Shown: positions 1 to 6,365, counted from the stretch's first letter. The stretch is DNA of 12,476 nt from Baffinella frigidus (GCA_026770585.1 MU646356.1:945514-957989); one strand, 5' to 3'. Notes: generated by a model from the letters alone, not told the origin. Translations and numbers: made by a program.

Positions 1-111
<111 letters not shown>

Positions 112-119
112 AAGAGAGT

Positions 120-600
120 TTCAAAGTATGTGGATAGAAGGTAAAGTTGGTAATAGGTAGGCGGGGTCGCCTGGAGCTTCTTCAGGTCAATGCCACAAGG
201 TAACGCCAGTGGACCCCTTAGCCTACGGTATGAACCCCCCCTCCTCTTAAGACGTTTAAAACAAAAAGGTCTTTAAAATTCGTAGGAGGGGGGGCTCCTA
301 CCGTAGGCAATCCGTAGGCTTCAAGTACCTCGCTGGCGTTAGCTTTTCAGATGAAGGTACCGAGCCCTACATGCCAAAGTATATACAGAGTATATGCAAG
401 GTGGCGTCAAAGTAGTATATCGTAAATACAAAGTAAAGTGAGCGCATGGAGCTCCTTCAGGTAGAGCGGGTTTCGCACATGGTTGCCATGGAAGAGAATG
501 AAACAATGCCAACAGCTGATCATCCTGCTTCCGAGCACAACGTATTCAAAGTATACACACGGCAGGTAAAGTTGACTCTGGGTGGGTTGGGTCAATCACT
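120..600 (+). other. Degenerate repeated region; possible decayed copies of an upstream NAGLU exon edge
   Basis: TGGAGCTTCTTCAG|GT (174-189) and TGGAGCTCCTTCAG|GT (448-463) are near-identical and both look like exon end plus donor. One frame reads ELLQ, which would suit the residues just before exon N1 in this family (a leucine-rich helix leading into the DLD motif). The stretches TCAAAGTAT(n)GGTAAAGTTG at about 120-149 and 546-574 are a second shared block, so 120-600 looks like diverged duplicates. A 75-codon open frame (446-673) crosses this region but matches nothing I recognise. I treat the exon reading as a weak inference. Confidence 0.25.
199..343. repeat. Imperfect inverted-repeat element (MITE-like)
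   Basis: The outer arms GTAACGCCAGTGG (200-212) and CGCTGGCGTTAGC (330-342) pair. The inner arms also pair: AGCCTACGGTATGAAC with a C run on the left, and a G run followed by CTACCGTAGGCAATCCGTAGGCT on the right. The right arm carries two versions of the CCGTAGGC half-site, so alternative foldings are possible. The motif CCGTAGGCAATCC recurs near 11331, which ties this element to other repeats in the window. No target-site duplication is clear. Confidence 0.6.
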
Positions 601-752
601 GGGTGCAGTGCCATGTGTTGTGGTACAAAACCTGTGCACCTGCTCAACCTATCCTCCTGGTCTGGTCGCGTGATGCGTGATGCGCGGGCCACGATAAAGA
701 ACAAGATGGTTGGGAGAAACACACCCTAAAGCAGGGGAGAAACCCACCCTAA

Positions 753-817
753 AACTGAAACACACACTGCAGGGGAGAAACACCCCCGAAACACACCCTG
801 CAGGGTGTGTTTCAGTT
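753..817. repeat. Hairpin with embedded 26-bp perfect palindrome
   Basis: The arm at 753-774 pairs with 796-817 with one mismatch (AACTGAAACACAC...CTGCAGGG). The right half also contains a perfect 26-bp palindrome at 788-813 centred on CCTGCAGG. Upstream, GGGAGAAAC(A/C)CACCCTAAA occurs in tandem (709-760). A further 14-bp palindrome TCCCCTGCAGGGGA (877-890) overlaps the splice acceptor of exon N1. Confidence 0.85.
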
Positions 818-886
818 GTACCCGAACACTTTTACAAGGAGGGAGCCTCAAACTCAAATTCTGATACGACCTGCCCTCCCCTGCAG

Positions 887-982
887 GGGATCATCATGGA
901 CCTCGACAAGCTCATGGCGACGCAGCCCTTAACCCTCCTCGGAAAGTGGATCACGGACGCGCGAGCATGGGGCGAGAACGAG
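887..982 (+). CDS. NAGLU: NAGLU exon N1 (DLDKL / GKWITDARAWG)
   Basis: The exon is 32 codons, phase 0 at both ends. Acceptor CCTGCAG ends at 886 and donor GAG|GTCTGC follows 982. Its residues MDLDKLMAT and LLGKWITDARAWGENE match the family's DLD-(L/M)LA(T/S)-LG-W-(D/Q)AR segment. The open frame continues to 1105 into an F/V-rich stretch that is intron read-through. Confidence 0.82.
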
Positions 983-3900
983 GTCTGCCCCTTCTTCTTC
1001 TTTTCCGTTTTCTGCGTGTTCGTCGTCATCATCTTGTTCTTGATTGTTCTCAAGCCTGGAGATGACTGCGCCTCCCCACTTAGATTCCACGCACAACCTC
1101 GGTGATGCTACGTGTCTCCAACCACAACCAAGGCGTCTGACGTAGAAGGTGGTGTTACTTACATTCTGAATCACACCAATGGGTACGTAGTCAAGATTGG
1201 TGTGAGTGATGTTGGTGGAACGACACTGACGCAGATTGCGCGCATCGATCGCGCTCATCATGGGTGCCCTATTACTAATAATACATGCCCTATTACTAAT
1301 AATGCATGCCCTATTACTAATAATACATGCCCTATTTATTATTATTGGTATTTATTATTACCAATAATGAATATTCTATTACTAATAATACGCGAAACTA
1401 CGCAGGAGGAGAGCGACGCGCTGGAAGCAAACGCGCGGAACCTGCTCCCCCTCTTCTGAATCACACCAATGGATACGTATTCAAGTATTGGGGGGGGCGG
1501 TCTTGGTGGCACGATACTGACGTGGATCGCGAGAATCGATCGCGCGCTAATGTTGCCTTCCCTATTACTAATAATGCATTCCCTAATAATACATGTACTA
1601 ATTCGTAAAGATACATGTATAAAAGTGGATTGCTAACAATACACGAAAACACGCAGGAGGAGTCAGACGCGCTGGAAGCAAACGCGCGGAATCTGCTCAC
1701 CCTCTGGGGGCCACGCGGCGAGATCTCCGACTACGCCTCGCGCCAGGTAGAGCCTTTGCGGTAATTGTGGTCCGTTTTCGAGTTCGAGTTTTCGAGTTGT
1801 CAAGTTTTCATTTGTATCGGAAGTGTCCATCAAAACAAATCACGACCTTTACACTATTTTGAAACTTGTGAAAACTTGAAAACTCGATCTTGAAAACGGA
1901 CATCAATTCCCGCAGACGCTCTACGGCCTCGAGTCGACGCGGAACGCGTCGGTGTCGTCTTCCCCGCGTGCTTTCTCTCACTCACTCTGTCCCACACACA
2001 CACACTCCATACATATTTCTTGCTTTCTTATGGGAAGAATGAGGCATGTCAAACGCATGACCGCGCCTCAGCTGAGGTGGAGGTACCTGCGCTCGGGAAG
2101 GGCTCGTTCGCAGACGGCTCTCGAGAGGCTCACTCCCCCCCCCAGCGCGGGCTGGTTTATGTTGGCCTTTGATCCTGATCTTACAAGGCGTTCCCGGGAA
2201 TGCATGGTGGCTATCTTGGTTTCGATCCGTAATAAACGCGTTGCAACTTCCACGCGGCCCTACCCTAAATCCCGCACCCTAAACGCTAAACGCTGAACCC
2301 GGCAGTGGTCGGGGCTGATTTCGGGATACTACCTCCCGCGCTGGGAGCTCTTCTTCAAGCACCTCGAATCTGTCCTCAAGGTAAACCCTAAACCCTGAAC
2401 CCCAAACCCCAAACCCCAAACCCCAAACCACAAACCACAAACCACAAACCACAAACCACAAACCACAAACCCCAAACCCCAAACCCTACGCCCTGCACCC
2501 TGAACCCTTAACCCTTAACCCTAAACCCTAAACCCCACACCCTAAACCCTAAACCCTAAACCCTCAACCCCAAACCCTGAACCAGGGGGGCTACACCTTC
2601 GACCAAGCCAACTTCGCACGGGAGCTGCTGGGGTTTGAGCAGGGTATGCCCGTGAGAACGATAGAGAGGCAGAGAGAGAGACATAGAGCGATAGAGAGAG
2701 ACATAGAGAGAGAAAGAGAGAGAGAGAGAGCGAGGAGATCACGCCTTGTAAGATCAGGGTTTACCTTGAGGACAGGGGTTTGAGCAGGGTATGCCCTGAA
2801 CCCTCCACCCTTATCACAACGGGGATATCGACCAACACATAGCACACTGGGTGTGGCAAACCCGATGCTTCCCCCTTATTCCGTCCTCACGGGGGGGCTA
2901 CACCTTGGACCAAGCAAACTTCGCATGGGAGTTGCTGGGGTTGGAGCAGGGTGCGTACCGCAACCTTCCCGGTCGTTGATCAAATCGGCGTTTTTTGATG
3001 ACCCGATTCCTACGGGAAATTCGCCGAATAAGGGCGTCAGCAAGGGAAGATAGGTCGGATGGAAATCATCGATTTGAGCGGCGTGTGAGGATTGCGTCAA
3101 GCACCTTGAATCCGTCCTCGAGAGAGAAACACCTTGGACCACGCAAACTTCGCGCGGGAGTTGGTGGGGTTGGAGCAGGGTGCGTTTTCGACACCCCCGT
3201 TGTGCTATGTGTCTGCATGGTTGAACATTCGGCTATTTCACTCGGATCCAGAACATTTCGCCTAAGTCAACTCCCCCTGAAAACCAGCGCCTTAAGTCAA
3301 ATGCCGGCCATAGTGGCAGGGTCCATCTAAACGAAATCAGGGGAAAGTTGACTTAGGTGAGCTGGTTGACTTAGCTGAAATCTTGTGGGTCGGAGTGTAT
3401 TTGTGTGCATGGTTCAACAGTGGGGTGCATAGTTGAACATTGGGGTATGCATAGTTCAACAGGGGGGCATGTTTCTACATAGTTCAACATTGGGGTACAC
3501 GCGTCCGGCAGGCCCGGTTTCACTTGAGTCCCCCCAATACAGCACACGCCGCAACGTGGAACAGCCCCGCCGGCAGGCTTGTGAACGGCGCCGAAGCCAG
3601 ACGGTCGGTCGTGACTGCCTTGCGTGTTCCTAGCGGGCTCTTCGCCGCAACGCTGAGCTTACTCAGTGAATCACAATCCACAACCTCGAAAAGTTCGTCT
3701 CTGGATCGGTACCCAATCCACTTGATGTTGTGTCTTGATACAAGGAGAGATTTTGAGGGCTGAACCCCCACTCCGCAACTAGGCTGGCAAGATTCGAAGC
3801 AAGCGGACGTGGATGATGAGCCTGCAAAGCCTCTCGGGGATGTCTCTGCGCCCTCCCAACACCCCTCTCACTCTCTGTCTCTATCTCTCTCGCGCGCTCT

Positions 3901-4586
3901 CTCTCGCGCTCTCTCTCTCTCACAAACACTCTCTCTTTCTCGCTCTCTCTCTCGCTCTCTTTCTCGCTCTCTCTCTCTCGCTCTCTTTCTCGCTCTCTCT
4001 CTCTCTCGCTCTCTCTCTCGCTCTCTCTCCCTCCCTCCCTCTGACTTTCGCGCTCAGTCTTTCTGTTTCTATCGGCTGGCAAGATTCGAAGCAGACAAAC
4101 GTGGATGATGAGCCTGCCAACCCTCTCGGGCATGTCCGTGCGCCCACCCGACACTCCATCTCTCTCTCTGTCCCATCTCTCTCTCGCTCGCTCAATCTAT
4201 CTGACTCTCTCTCTCTCTGTGTGTATCTCTCTCTCTCTCTCGCGCGCGCGGTCTTTCTCTCCCTCTCTCTCTCTCTCTCAACCTCTCTCTCTCTCTCAAC
4301 CTCTATCTCTCTCTCAACCTCTCTCTCTCTCGCGCGCTCTCTGTCTTCCTCTCTATCTCTCTACCTCTCTCTACCTCCACCTATGTCTCTCTCTAGCTTT
4401 CATCGATCGAACACCCTGCACCCCCGACGCCAAAAGGCAACCTTCGATCCTGAAAGTCAACCTCGTGTGCACCAGGCGCGGAAAATCGTGGAGGAAATCG
4501 TTGCCAAGTACGAGAAGTACGTGCCCGAAACCCTCCCCACACAGCGGGGGCTGCCAAGGGATTTTCTGGGGGAAAAAATTGAGTGA
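887..4586 (+). CDS. NAGLU: Alpha-N-acetylglucosaminidase, 3' part of gene (GH89, C-terminal domain), six exons
   Basis: NAGLU removes terminal N-acetylglucosamine from heparan-sulfate-type and related glycans, usually in a lysosome or vacuole. Exons placed by homology and phase are 887-982, 1657-1746, 2306-2380, 2586-2643, 3783-3841 and 4437-4586. Joined, they follow the family's C-terminal all-helical domain in order: DLDKLMAT and LLGKWITDARAWG, then EANARNLLTLWGPRGEISDY, then YYLPRWELF, then FDQANFARELLGFEQ, then PLGD, then ARKIVEEIVAKYEKY and a stop. Every junction keeps the frame (phases 0, 0, 0, 1, 0). The barrel with the two catalytic glutamates is not in the window, so the gene is 5'-partial here. 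The last junction is the least certain. The introns are full of repeats and broken exon copies, so the locus could be a decaying paralogue, although the six chosen exons carry no stop or frameshift. Confidence 0.85.
1156..1706 (+). repeat. Tandem duplication of intron plus 5' half of exon N2
   Basis: Unit 1 (about 1160-1456) and unit 2 (about 1457-1706) both begin TTCTGAATCACACCAATGG. Both continue through a CATCGATCGCGC-like or GAATCGATCGCGCG block, CCCTATTACTAATAAT repeats, and an ACGCAG acceptor followed by the first 17-18 codons of exon N2. Unit 1 also contains an AT-rich tract of tandem CCCTATTACTAATAATRCATG copies (1266-1337). The units differ at many sites, so the event is not recent. 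Confidence 0.85.
1406..1459 (+). pseudogene. Truncated upstream copy of exon N2
   Basis: It has an acceptor-like ACGCAG and then the residues EESDALEANARNLLPLF and a TGA. It matches exon N2 (1657 onward) until the duplication junction, where TGGGGGCCACGC is replaced by TTCTGAATCACACC. Use of this acceptor would end the protein before the TLWGP motif, so it acts as a decoy or dead exon. The reading is direct from the sequence; that it is not used is inferred. Confidence 0.8.
1657..1746 (+). CDS. NAGLU: NAGLU exon N2 (EANARNLLTLWGPRGEISDYASRQ)
   Basis: The exon is 30 codons in phase 0, acceptor ACGCAG and donor CAG|GTAGAG. It carries the most recognisable block of the domain, an N-A-R-x-L-x-T-L-W-G-P-x-G-x-I-x-D-Y-A-x-R/K-Q signature. 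The donor GT is the first base pair of the hairpin element at 1747-1924. Confidence 0.88.
1747..1924. mobile_element. MITE with about 62-bp TIRs, left tip coincident with splice donor
   Basis: The left arm (1747-1810, starting GTAGAGC) and right arm (about 1859-1924, ending GCTCTAC) are imperfect inverted copies through GTCCGTTTTC, GAGTTTTC and CAAGTTTTCA. The interior is AT-rich. The left tip supplies the GT of the intron after exon N2, and the right arm holds a CCCGCAG acceptor-like site ending at 1915. Homology indicates that the real acceptor is farther on, at 2305. No target-site duplication is evident. Confidence 0.85.
1925..2305. other. Rest of intron N2; telomere-like 3' end
   Basis: There is no convincing coding sequence in this stretch. 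CCTGATCTTACAAGGCGT (2174-2191) reappears inverted at 2741-2758. The last about 45 bases are degenerate CCCTAAA repeats (from 2262) that run into the acceptor CCCGGCAG, and they could supply both branch-like CTAAAC/CTGAAC motifs and a pyrimidine-biased tract. Confidence 0.6.
2306..2380 (+). CDS. NAGLU: NAGLU exon N3 (WSGLISGYYLPRWELFFKHL)
   Basis: The exon is 25 codons in phase 0, acceptor CCCGGCAG and donor CTCAAG|GTAAAC. The W/L-(S/A)GL-YY-PRW-LF block directly follows DYASRQ of exon N2 in known family members, which confirms the splice. The final SVLK residues recur in two decayed copies downstream. Confidence 0.85.
2381..2585 (+). repeat. Intron N3 made almost wholly of telomere-like (CCCTAAA)n variants
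   Basis: The intron is 205 bp, from GTAAACCCTAAACCCTGAAC to CCCTGAACCAG. Variants include CCCTAAA, CCCTGAA, CCCCAAA and ACCACAA (six or more copies in the middle). Apart from the terminal splice dinucleotides there is little other sequence. Two downstream copies of the flanking exons lack it (see 2879-2950 and 3097-3179). Confidence 0.9.
2586..2643 (+). CDS. NAGLU: NAGLU exon N4 (GGYTFDQANFARELLGFEQ)
   Basis: The exon is 58 nt, entering in phase 0 and leaving in phase 1 with donor CAGG|GTATGC. The FD-x-x-x-F-x-x-E-L-x-x-(F/L)-E-Q pattern matches the helix that follows the PRW block in the family. Three further copies or fragments of this exon lie within the next 540 bp. Confidence 0.78.
2653..2740 (+). 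repeat. GA-rich simple repeat
   Basis: AGAGAGAC, ATAGAGAG and GAGAGAG purine runs make up this stretch. Its complement gives spurious Ser/Leu-rich open frames. Confidence 0.85.
2741..2796. repeat. Chimeric scrap: inverted exon N3 end joined to direct exon N4 end
   Basis: Positions 2741-2758 are an inverted copy of 2174-2191. Positions 2756-2775 are an exact 20-nt inverted copy of 2370-2389 (exon N3 end plus donor). Positions 2775-2796 are an exact 22-nt direct copy of 2630-2651 (exon N4 end plus donor). The three pieces abut, which points to a rearrangement or template-switch junction. Confidence 0.85.
2879..2950 (+). pseudogene. Decayed fused copy of exon N3 end + exon N4, no intron
   Basis: TCCGTCCTCA is followed directly by a G run and GCTACACCTTGGACC, so the N3 and N4 edges join without the 205-bp intron. 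One extra base shifts the frame. It ends GGAGCAGG|GTGCGT with an intact donor-like site. Read in frame, the N4 part gives TLDQANFAWELLGLEQ. Confidence 0.8.
3097..3179 (+). pseudogene. Second decayed fused copy of exons N3 and N4, no intron
   Basis: TCAAGCACCTTGAATCCGTCC (KHLES) is followed, after about eight altered bases, by ACACCTTGGACCACGCAAAC (TLDHAN) and the rest of exon N4, ending CAGG|GTGCGT. The N3-N4 intron is again missing. The spacer replaces the GGGGGCT start of exon N4. Confidence 0.78.
3254..3382. mobile_element. MITE-like inverted repeat with AAGTCAAC motifs
   Basis: The left arm (3254-3300) reads CATTTCGCCTAAGTCAAC... CCAGCGCCTTAAGTCAA. The right arm (about 3338-3382) is its imperfect reverse complement and contains TTGACTTAGGTGAGCTGG and GTTGACTTAGCTGAAATC. 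It lies in intron N4. Confidence 0.7.
3405..3498 (+). repeat. Degenerate tandem repeat, unit near CATAGTTCAACATTGGGGT
   Basis: Four to five diverged copies follow one another (GTGCATGGTTCAACAG, GTGCATAGTTGAACATTGGG, ATGCATAGTTCAACAGGGGG, ACATAGTTCAACATTGGGG). An isolated copy lies near 3216. Confidence 0.75.
3499..3782. other. Unexplained 3' part of intron N4
   Basis: This is unique-looking sequence with open frames on both strands (83 codons on the minus strand at 3520-3771, 79 on the plus). I recognise no domain and see no clear splice sites supporting an exon. It may be a fragment of another gene or transposon. Confidence 0.3.
3783..3841 (+). CDS. NAGLU: NAGLU exon N5 (WQDSKQADVDDEPAKPLGD)
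   Basis: Acceptor GCAACTAG ends at 3782. The first two bases (GC) complete the codon left open by exon N4, giving EQ-G-WQDSKQ. The W-x(n)-P-x-x-P-x-GD layout fits the family's loop before its last helix. The donor GAT|GTCTCT is weak. The same exon recurs at 4075-4132 but without an AG acceptor, so this first copy is preferred. Confidence 0.62.
4075..4132 (+). pseudogene. Second copy of exon N5, acceptor lost
   Basis: It encodes GWQDSKQTNVDDEPANPLG. The base change TAG to TCG before GGC removes the acceptor. It is nevertheless in the same open frame as exon N6 through the intervening CT repeat, so read-through would add a long Ser/Leu tract. Confidence 0.7.
4437..4586 (+). CDS. NAGLU: NAGLU terminal exon N6 (ARKIVEEIVAKYEKY, stop)
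   Basis: The frame giving QPRVHQARKIVEEIVAKYEKY matches the last helix of the family, which usually ends soon after a K-Y pair. The reading ends at TGA 4584-4586. The start rests on phase: acceptor CAAAAG at 4436 allows phase 0. The stronger-looking TCTCTAG at 4396 would be out of frame with exon N5. Two alternatives remain open, an undetected micro-exon or a different donor. Confidence 0.6.
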   Translation, partial: ATFDPESQPRVHQARKIVEEIVAKYEKYVPETLPTQRGLPRDFLGEKIE

Positions 4587-4658
4587 CTTCCAAAAATTGA
4601 GTGACTTCCAATTGAGTGACTTTCAAAATTGAGTGACTTCCGAAATTGAGTGACTTCC
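4574..4658 (+). repeat. Tandem TTGAGTGACTTCC repeat across the stop codon
   Basis: Five copies of (A)AATTGAGTGACTTCC with variable spacing. The NAGLU stop TGA lies in the first copy, and GAGTGA in each further copy carries the same triplet. Confidence 0.9.
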
Positions 4659-5110
4659 AGTTAGGACAGTCCTAAGAATATCCCCATGTGCCTGCGGATT
4701 CCCTACCGTGGGGTGTATTAATTATCCACGTATGGTTTATTCACGAAATCCCTTTGAAACCCGCTGGGTGGACCTGCGCCTGAAAGCTAAGTGTCCTTGG
4801 CCGTTTGCCGCCGGACTTGCACTACAACGGACCCTCGGTTGTATGCCACCCGCCCCTCTGATTTGACCACCACAGGAGCCATCGGCGTAAGGTCCTGTGG
4901 AGGGGGGGGGGGGGGGGGGGGGTATTAAAACATGGAGCTGCAGGGTGTCCCTGTTGGGTCTACAGGGTGTTCCTTCTTCTTCTTCTTCTTCTGCTTTTTT
5001 ATTTCTCTCGAATAAAGAAGCAGGTGCATGCAAGGCGCTGTAGAGTGTGGTCGCTGACTCGCACGCGAGGCCATCCCCACCACGTTCCTCAACCCTCAAC
5101 CCTACACCGT
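4659..5110. other. Intergenic sequence with hairpins, poly-G and CTT tracts
   Basis: It contains TTAGGACAGTCCTAA (palindrome, 4660-4674), a CCACAGGAGCC/GGTCCTGTGG hairpin (4870-4900), a run of about 21 G (4902-4922), and (CTT)n at 4973-4991. The end is telomere-like (5086-5118). The 136-codon minus-strand frame here is low-complexity (poly-Pro, poly-Glu). No gene is seen. Confidence 0.7.
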
Positions 5111-5217
5111 AAACCCCAAGAAAGCGCGCCACCCCTAGGACCACCATACGTCCCTAAGCGTAGGCCTACTGTAGGGTCCTAGGTGGGGCGGTTTCTTGTG
5201 GGTGAGGTACCCCTGTA
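5111..5217. mobile_element. Family 1 TA-MITE, copy a (left arm decayed)
   Basis: AAGAAAGCGCGCC and CCTAGGACCACCATA run to TAGGGTCCTAGG and GGCGGTTTCTTGTGGGTGAG, then GTACCCCTGTA. The right TIR is intact to the terminal TA, while the left tip merges with telomere-like sequence. Confidence 0.8.
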
Positions 5218-5223
5218 GAGTCT

Positions 5224-5372
5224 GATCTCAAAGGGAAACGGTTTTAATTCAAAATTATTGGATTCAATGAAAATTACTACACGAATGATTTAATATTACT
5301 AGTAAAACTCATCATGTGCAGTAAATTTCATTGCCAGATTTGTTTTAATTAAAACCGTTTTCGTATGAGATC
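5224..5372. mobile_element. AT-rich MITE (family 5)
   Basis: TIRs of about 25-28 bp: GATCTCAAAGGGAAACGGTT at the left pairs with AACCGTTTTCGTATGAGATC at the right. The interior is strongly AT-rich, unlike the surrounding GC-rich DNA. It lies between family 1 copies a and b. Confidence 0.85.
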
Positions 5373-5439
5373 GCTGACTTGCCACGCGGGGCCGCAGACA
5401 CATTGTTGAGACCTGCGCGGAAGACATCTACGCGGAGCC

Positions 5440-5760
5440 TCTTCCCCCTAGCCCTCACTCGACCGGTGCTCCCCCCCCCCCTCCCTCTAGCCATCCCTAG
5501 ACCGGGTTTCCTCCTCCTCTCCCCTACAGGGGTCCCTCGCTCATAAGAAAGCGCCCACCCCATAGGACCACCATAGAGCCCGAAGCAAAGGCCTACTGTA
5601 GGGTCCTAGGGGGGTGCGCTTTCTTATGAGCGAGGTTCCCCTGTAGCCCCCACTCGACAGCTCCCCCCCCCCCATCTTGCCAGCACTCGACTGGGCTTCC
5701 TCCTTTTCCCCTCTAGCCATCACTCCACCGGTGCTTCCCCCCTCTCTCCGCAAGCCCTCA
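5440..5760 (+). repeat. Degenerate minisatellite, unit about 37 bp (TAGCCNTCACTCGACCGG...)
   Basis: Copies begin near 5449, 5487, 5645, 5680 and 5715, each with TAGCC or CCAGC, then CACTCGAC-CGG and a C-rich tail. Family 1 copy b interrupts the array. Confidence 0.65.
5525..5645. mobile_element. Family 1 TA-MITE, copy b
   Basis: It has full-length TIRs, TACAGGGGTCCCTCGCTCAT and ATGAGCGAGGTTCCCCTGTA, and a GC-rich palindromic interior (CATAGGACCACCATAG... GTAGGGTCCTAGGGG). It is bounded by TA on both sides. Confidence 0.88.
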
Positions 5761-5788
5761 TTGATGATGACGTTTCTTGGATACCGAT

Positions 5789-5899
5789 ACAACTCGCTCT
5801 TCAGGAGGCGCCCCCCCCTAGGACCCTTCAGTAGGCCTATCTAGCCCTACAGTGGTTCTAGGGGGGCGCGCAGCAACGTATGAGCGAGGTAACCCTGCA
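5789..5899. mobile_element. Family 1 TA-MITE, copy c (degenerate left end)
   Basis: AACTCGCTCTTCAGGAGGCG replaces the usual left TIR. The interior CTAGGACCCTTCAGTAGGCC and the right end TATGAGCGAGGTAACCCTG are clear. Confidence 0.75.
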
Positions 5900-5925
5900 G
5901 CCCTCATCCAACGCTCTCCCCCCAA

Positions 5926-6045
5926 CCGGGGTACCTCGCTCATAAGAAACCGCTCCCCCCAAGGACCCTACAGTAGGACCATGCCTGGGTTCCTATGGTG
6001 GTCCTAGGGGGGGGGGCATTTTTTTATGAGCGAGGTAACCATGTA
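5926..6045. mobile_element. Family 1 TA-MITE, copy d
   Basis: The left end is GGGGTACCTCGCTCATAAGA and the right end TATGAGCGAGGTAACCATGT, with the usual AGGACCCTACAGTAGG / CCTATGGTGGTCCTAGG core. Confidence 0.85.
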
Positions 6046-6080
6046 GCCCTCGTTCTAGCAGTGCGTTTCCCGTCGCCCCG

Positions 6081-6277
6081 ACTGTCTGGGGATACAGTCC
6101 CGTGTAGGATGACCGGCGTGACTTCACCACCTACACGGGACTGCACAGGGGTACCTCGCTCATAAGAAACCGCCCCCCCCCTTAGGACCCTACGGTAGGC
6201 CCATGCATAAGGCCCTACGGTGGTCCTAGGGGGGGGGGGCGGTTTCTTATGAGCGAGGTACCCCTGTTTCCCCAGAG
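6081..6277. mobile_element. Composite hairpin containing family 1 copy e (6144-6267)
   Basis: Copy e has near-perfect TIRs, ACAGGGGTACCTCGCTCATA and TATGAGCGAGGTACCCCTGT. It lies inside an outer inverted pair, TCTGGGGATACAG (6083-6095) and CTGTTTCCCCAGA (6262-6274). Just to its left is another hairpin, CAGTCCCGTGTAGG / CCTACACGGGACTG (6094-6143). Copy e may therefore have landed in an older hairpin element. Confidence 0.78.
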
Positions 6278-6365
6278 ACTGACACCGGAGGTCACACAGG
6301 CGCAAACCCACTGGAAGACCAACTCGCGGGCCGCCAACGATAGCAATAGACTGTGCAGCTATGCC

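Larger units (their letters stand above)
3783..4400 (+). repeat. About 292-bp tandem duplication filled with CT microsatellite
   Basis: GGCTGGCAAGATTCGAAGCA (3783) recurs at 4075, each followed by the exon N5 sequence and then long CTCTCTCTCGCG-type pyrimidine runs. The runs translate as Ser/Leu-rich on the plus strand and Arg/Glu-rich on the minus strand. These are not real proteins. Confidence 0.88.

Noticed and set aside
446-673. 75-codon + strand open frame as an independent small gene
   Set aside because: No recognisable domain. It overlaps diverged repeats and contains a CAG|GTAAAG donor-like site at about 561, so an exon scrap is at least as likely.
2381-2585. True chromosome end or telomere
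   Set aside because: The CCCTAAA tracts are short, degenerate, internal and bounded by matching exons; orientation also differs elsewhere (7672-7790). They are interstitial repeats.
3813-4586. 257-codon open frame on the + strand (and Arg/Glu-rich frames on the - strand at 3663-4195)
   Set aside because: Most of it is translated CT microsatellite. Only the exon N5 copy and exon N6 parts resemble protein, and these are better explained by splicing.
4737-5147. 136-codon minus-strand open frame with poly-Pro and poly-Glu
   Set aside because: The poly-Pro and poly-Glu come from the poly-G/C and CTT tracts, and the rest has no known pattern.
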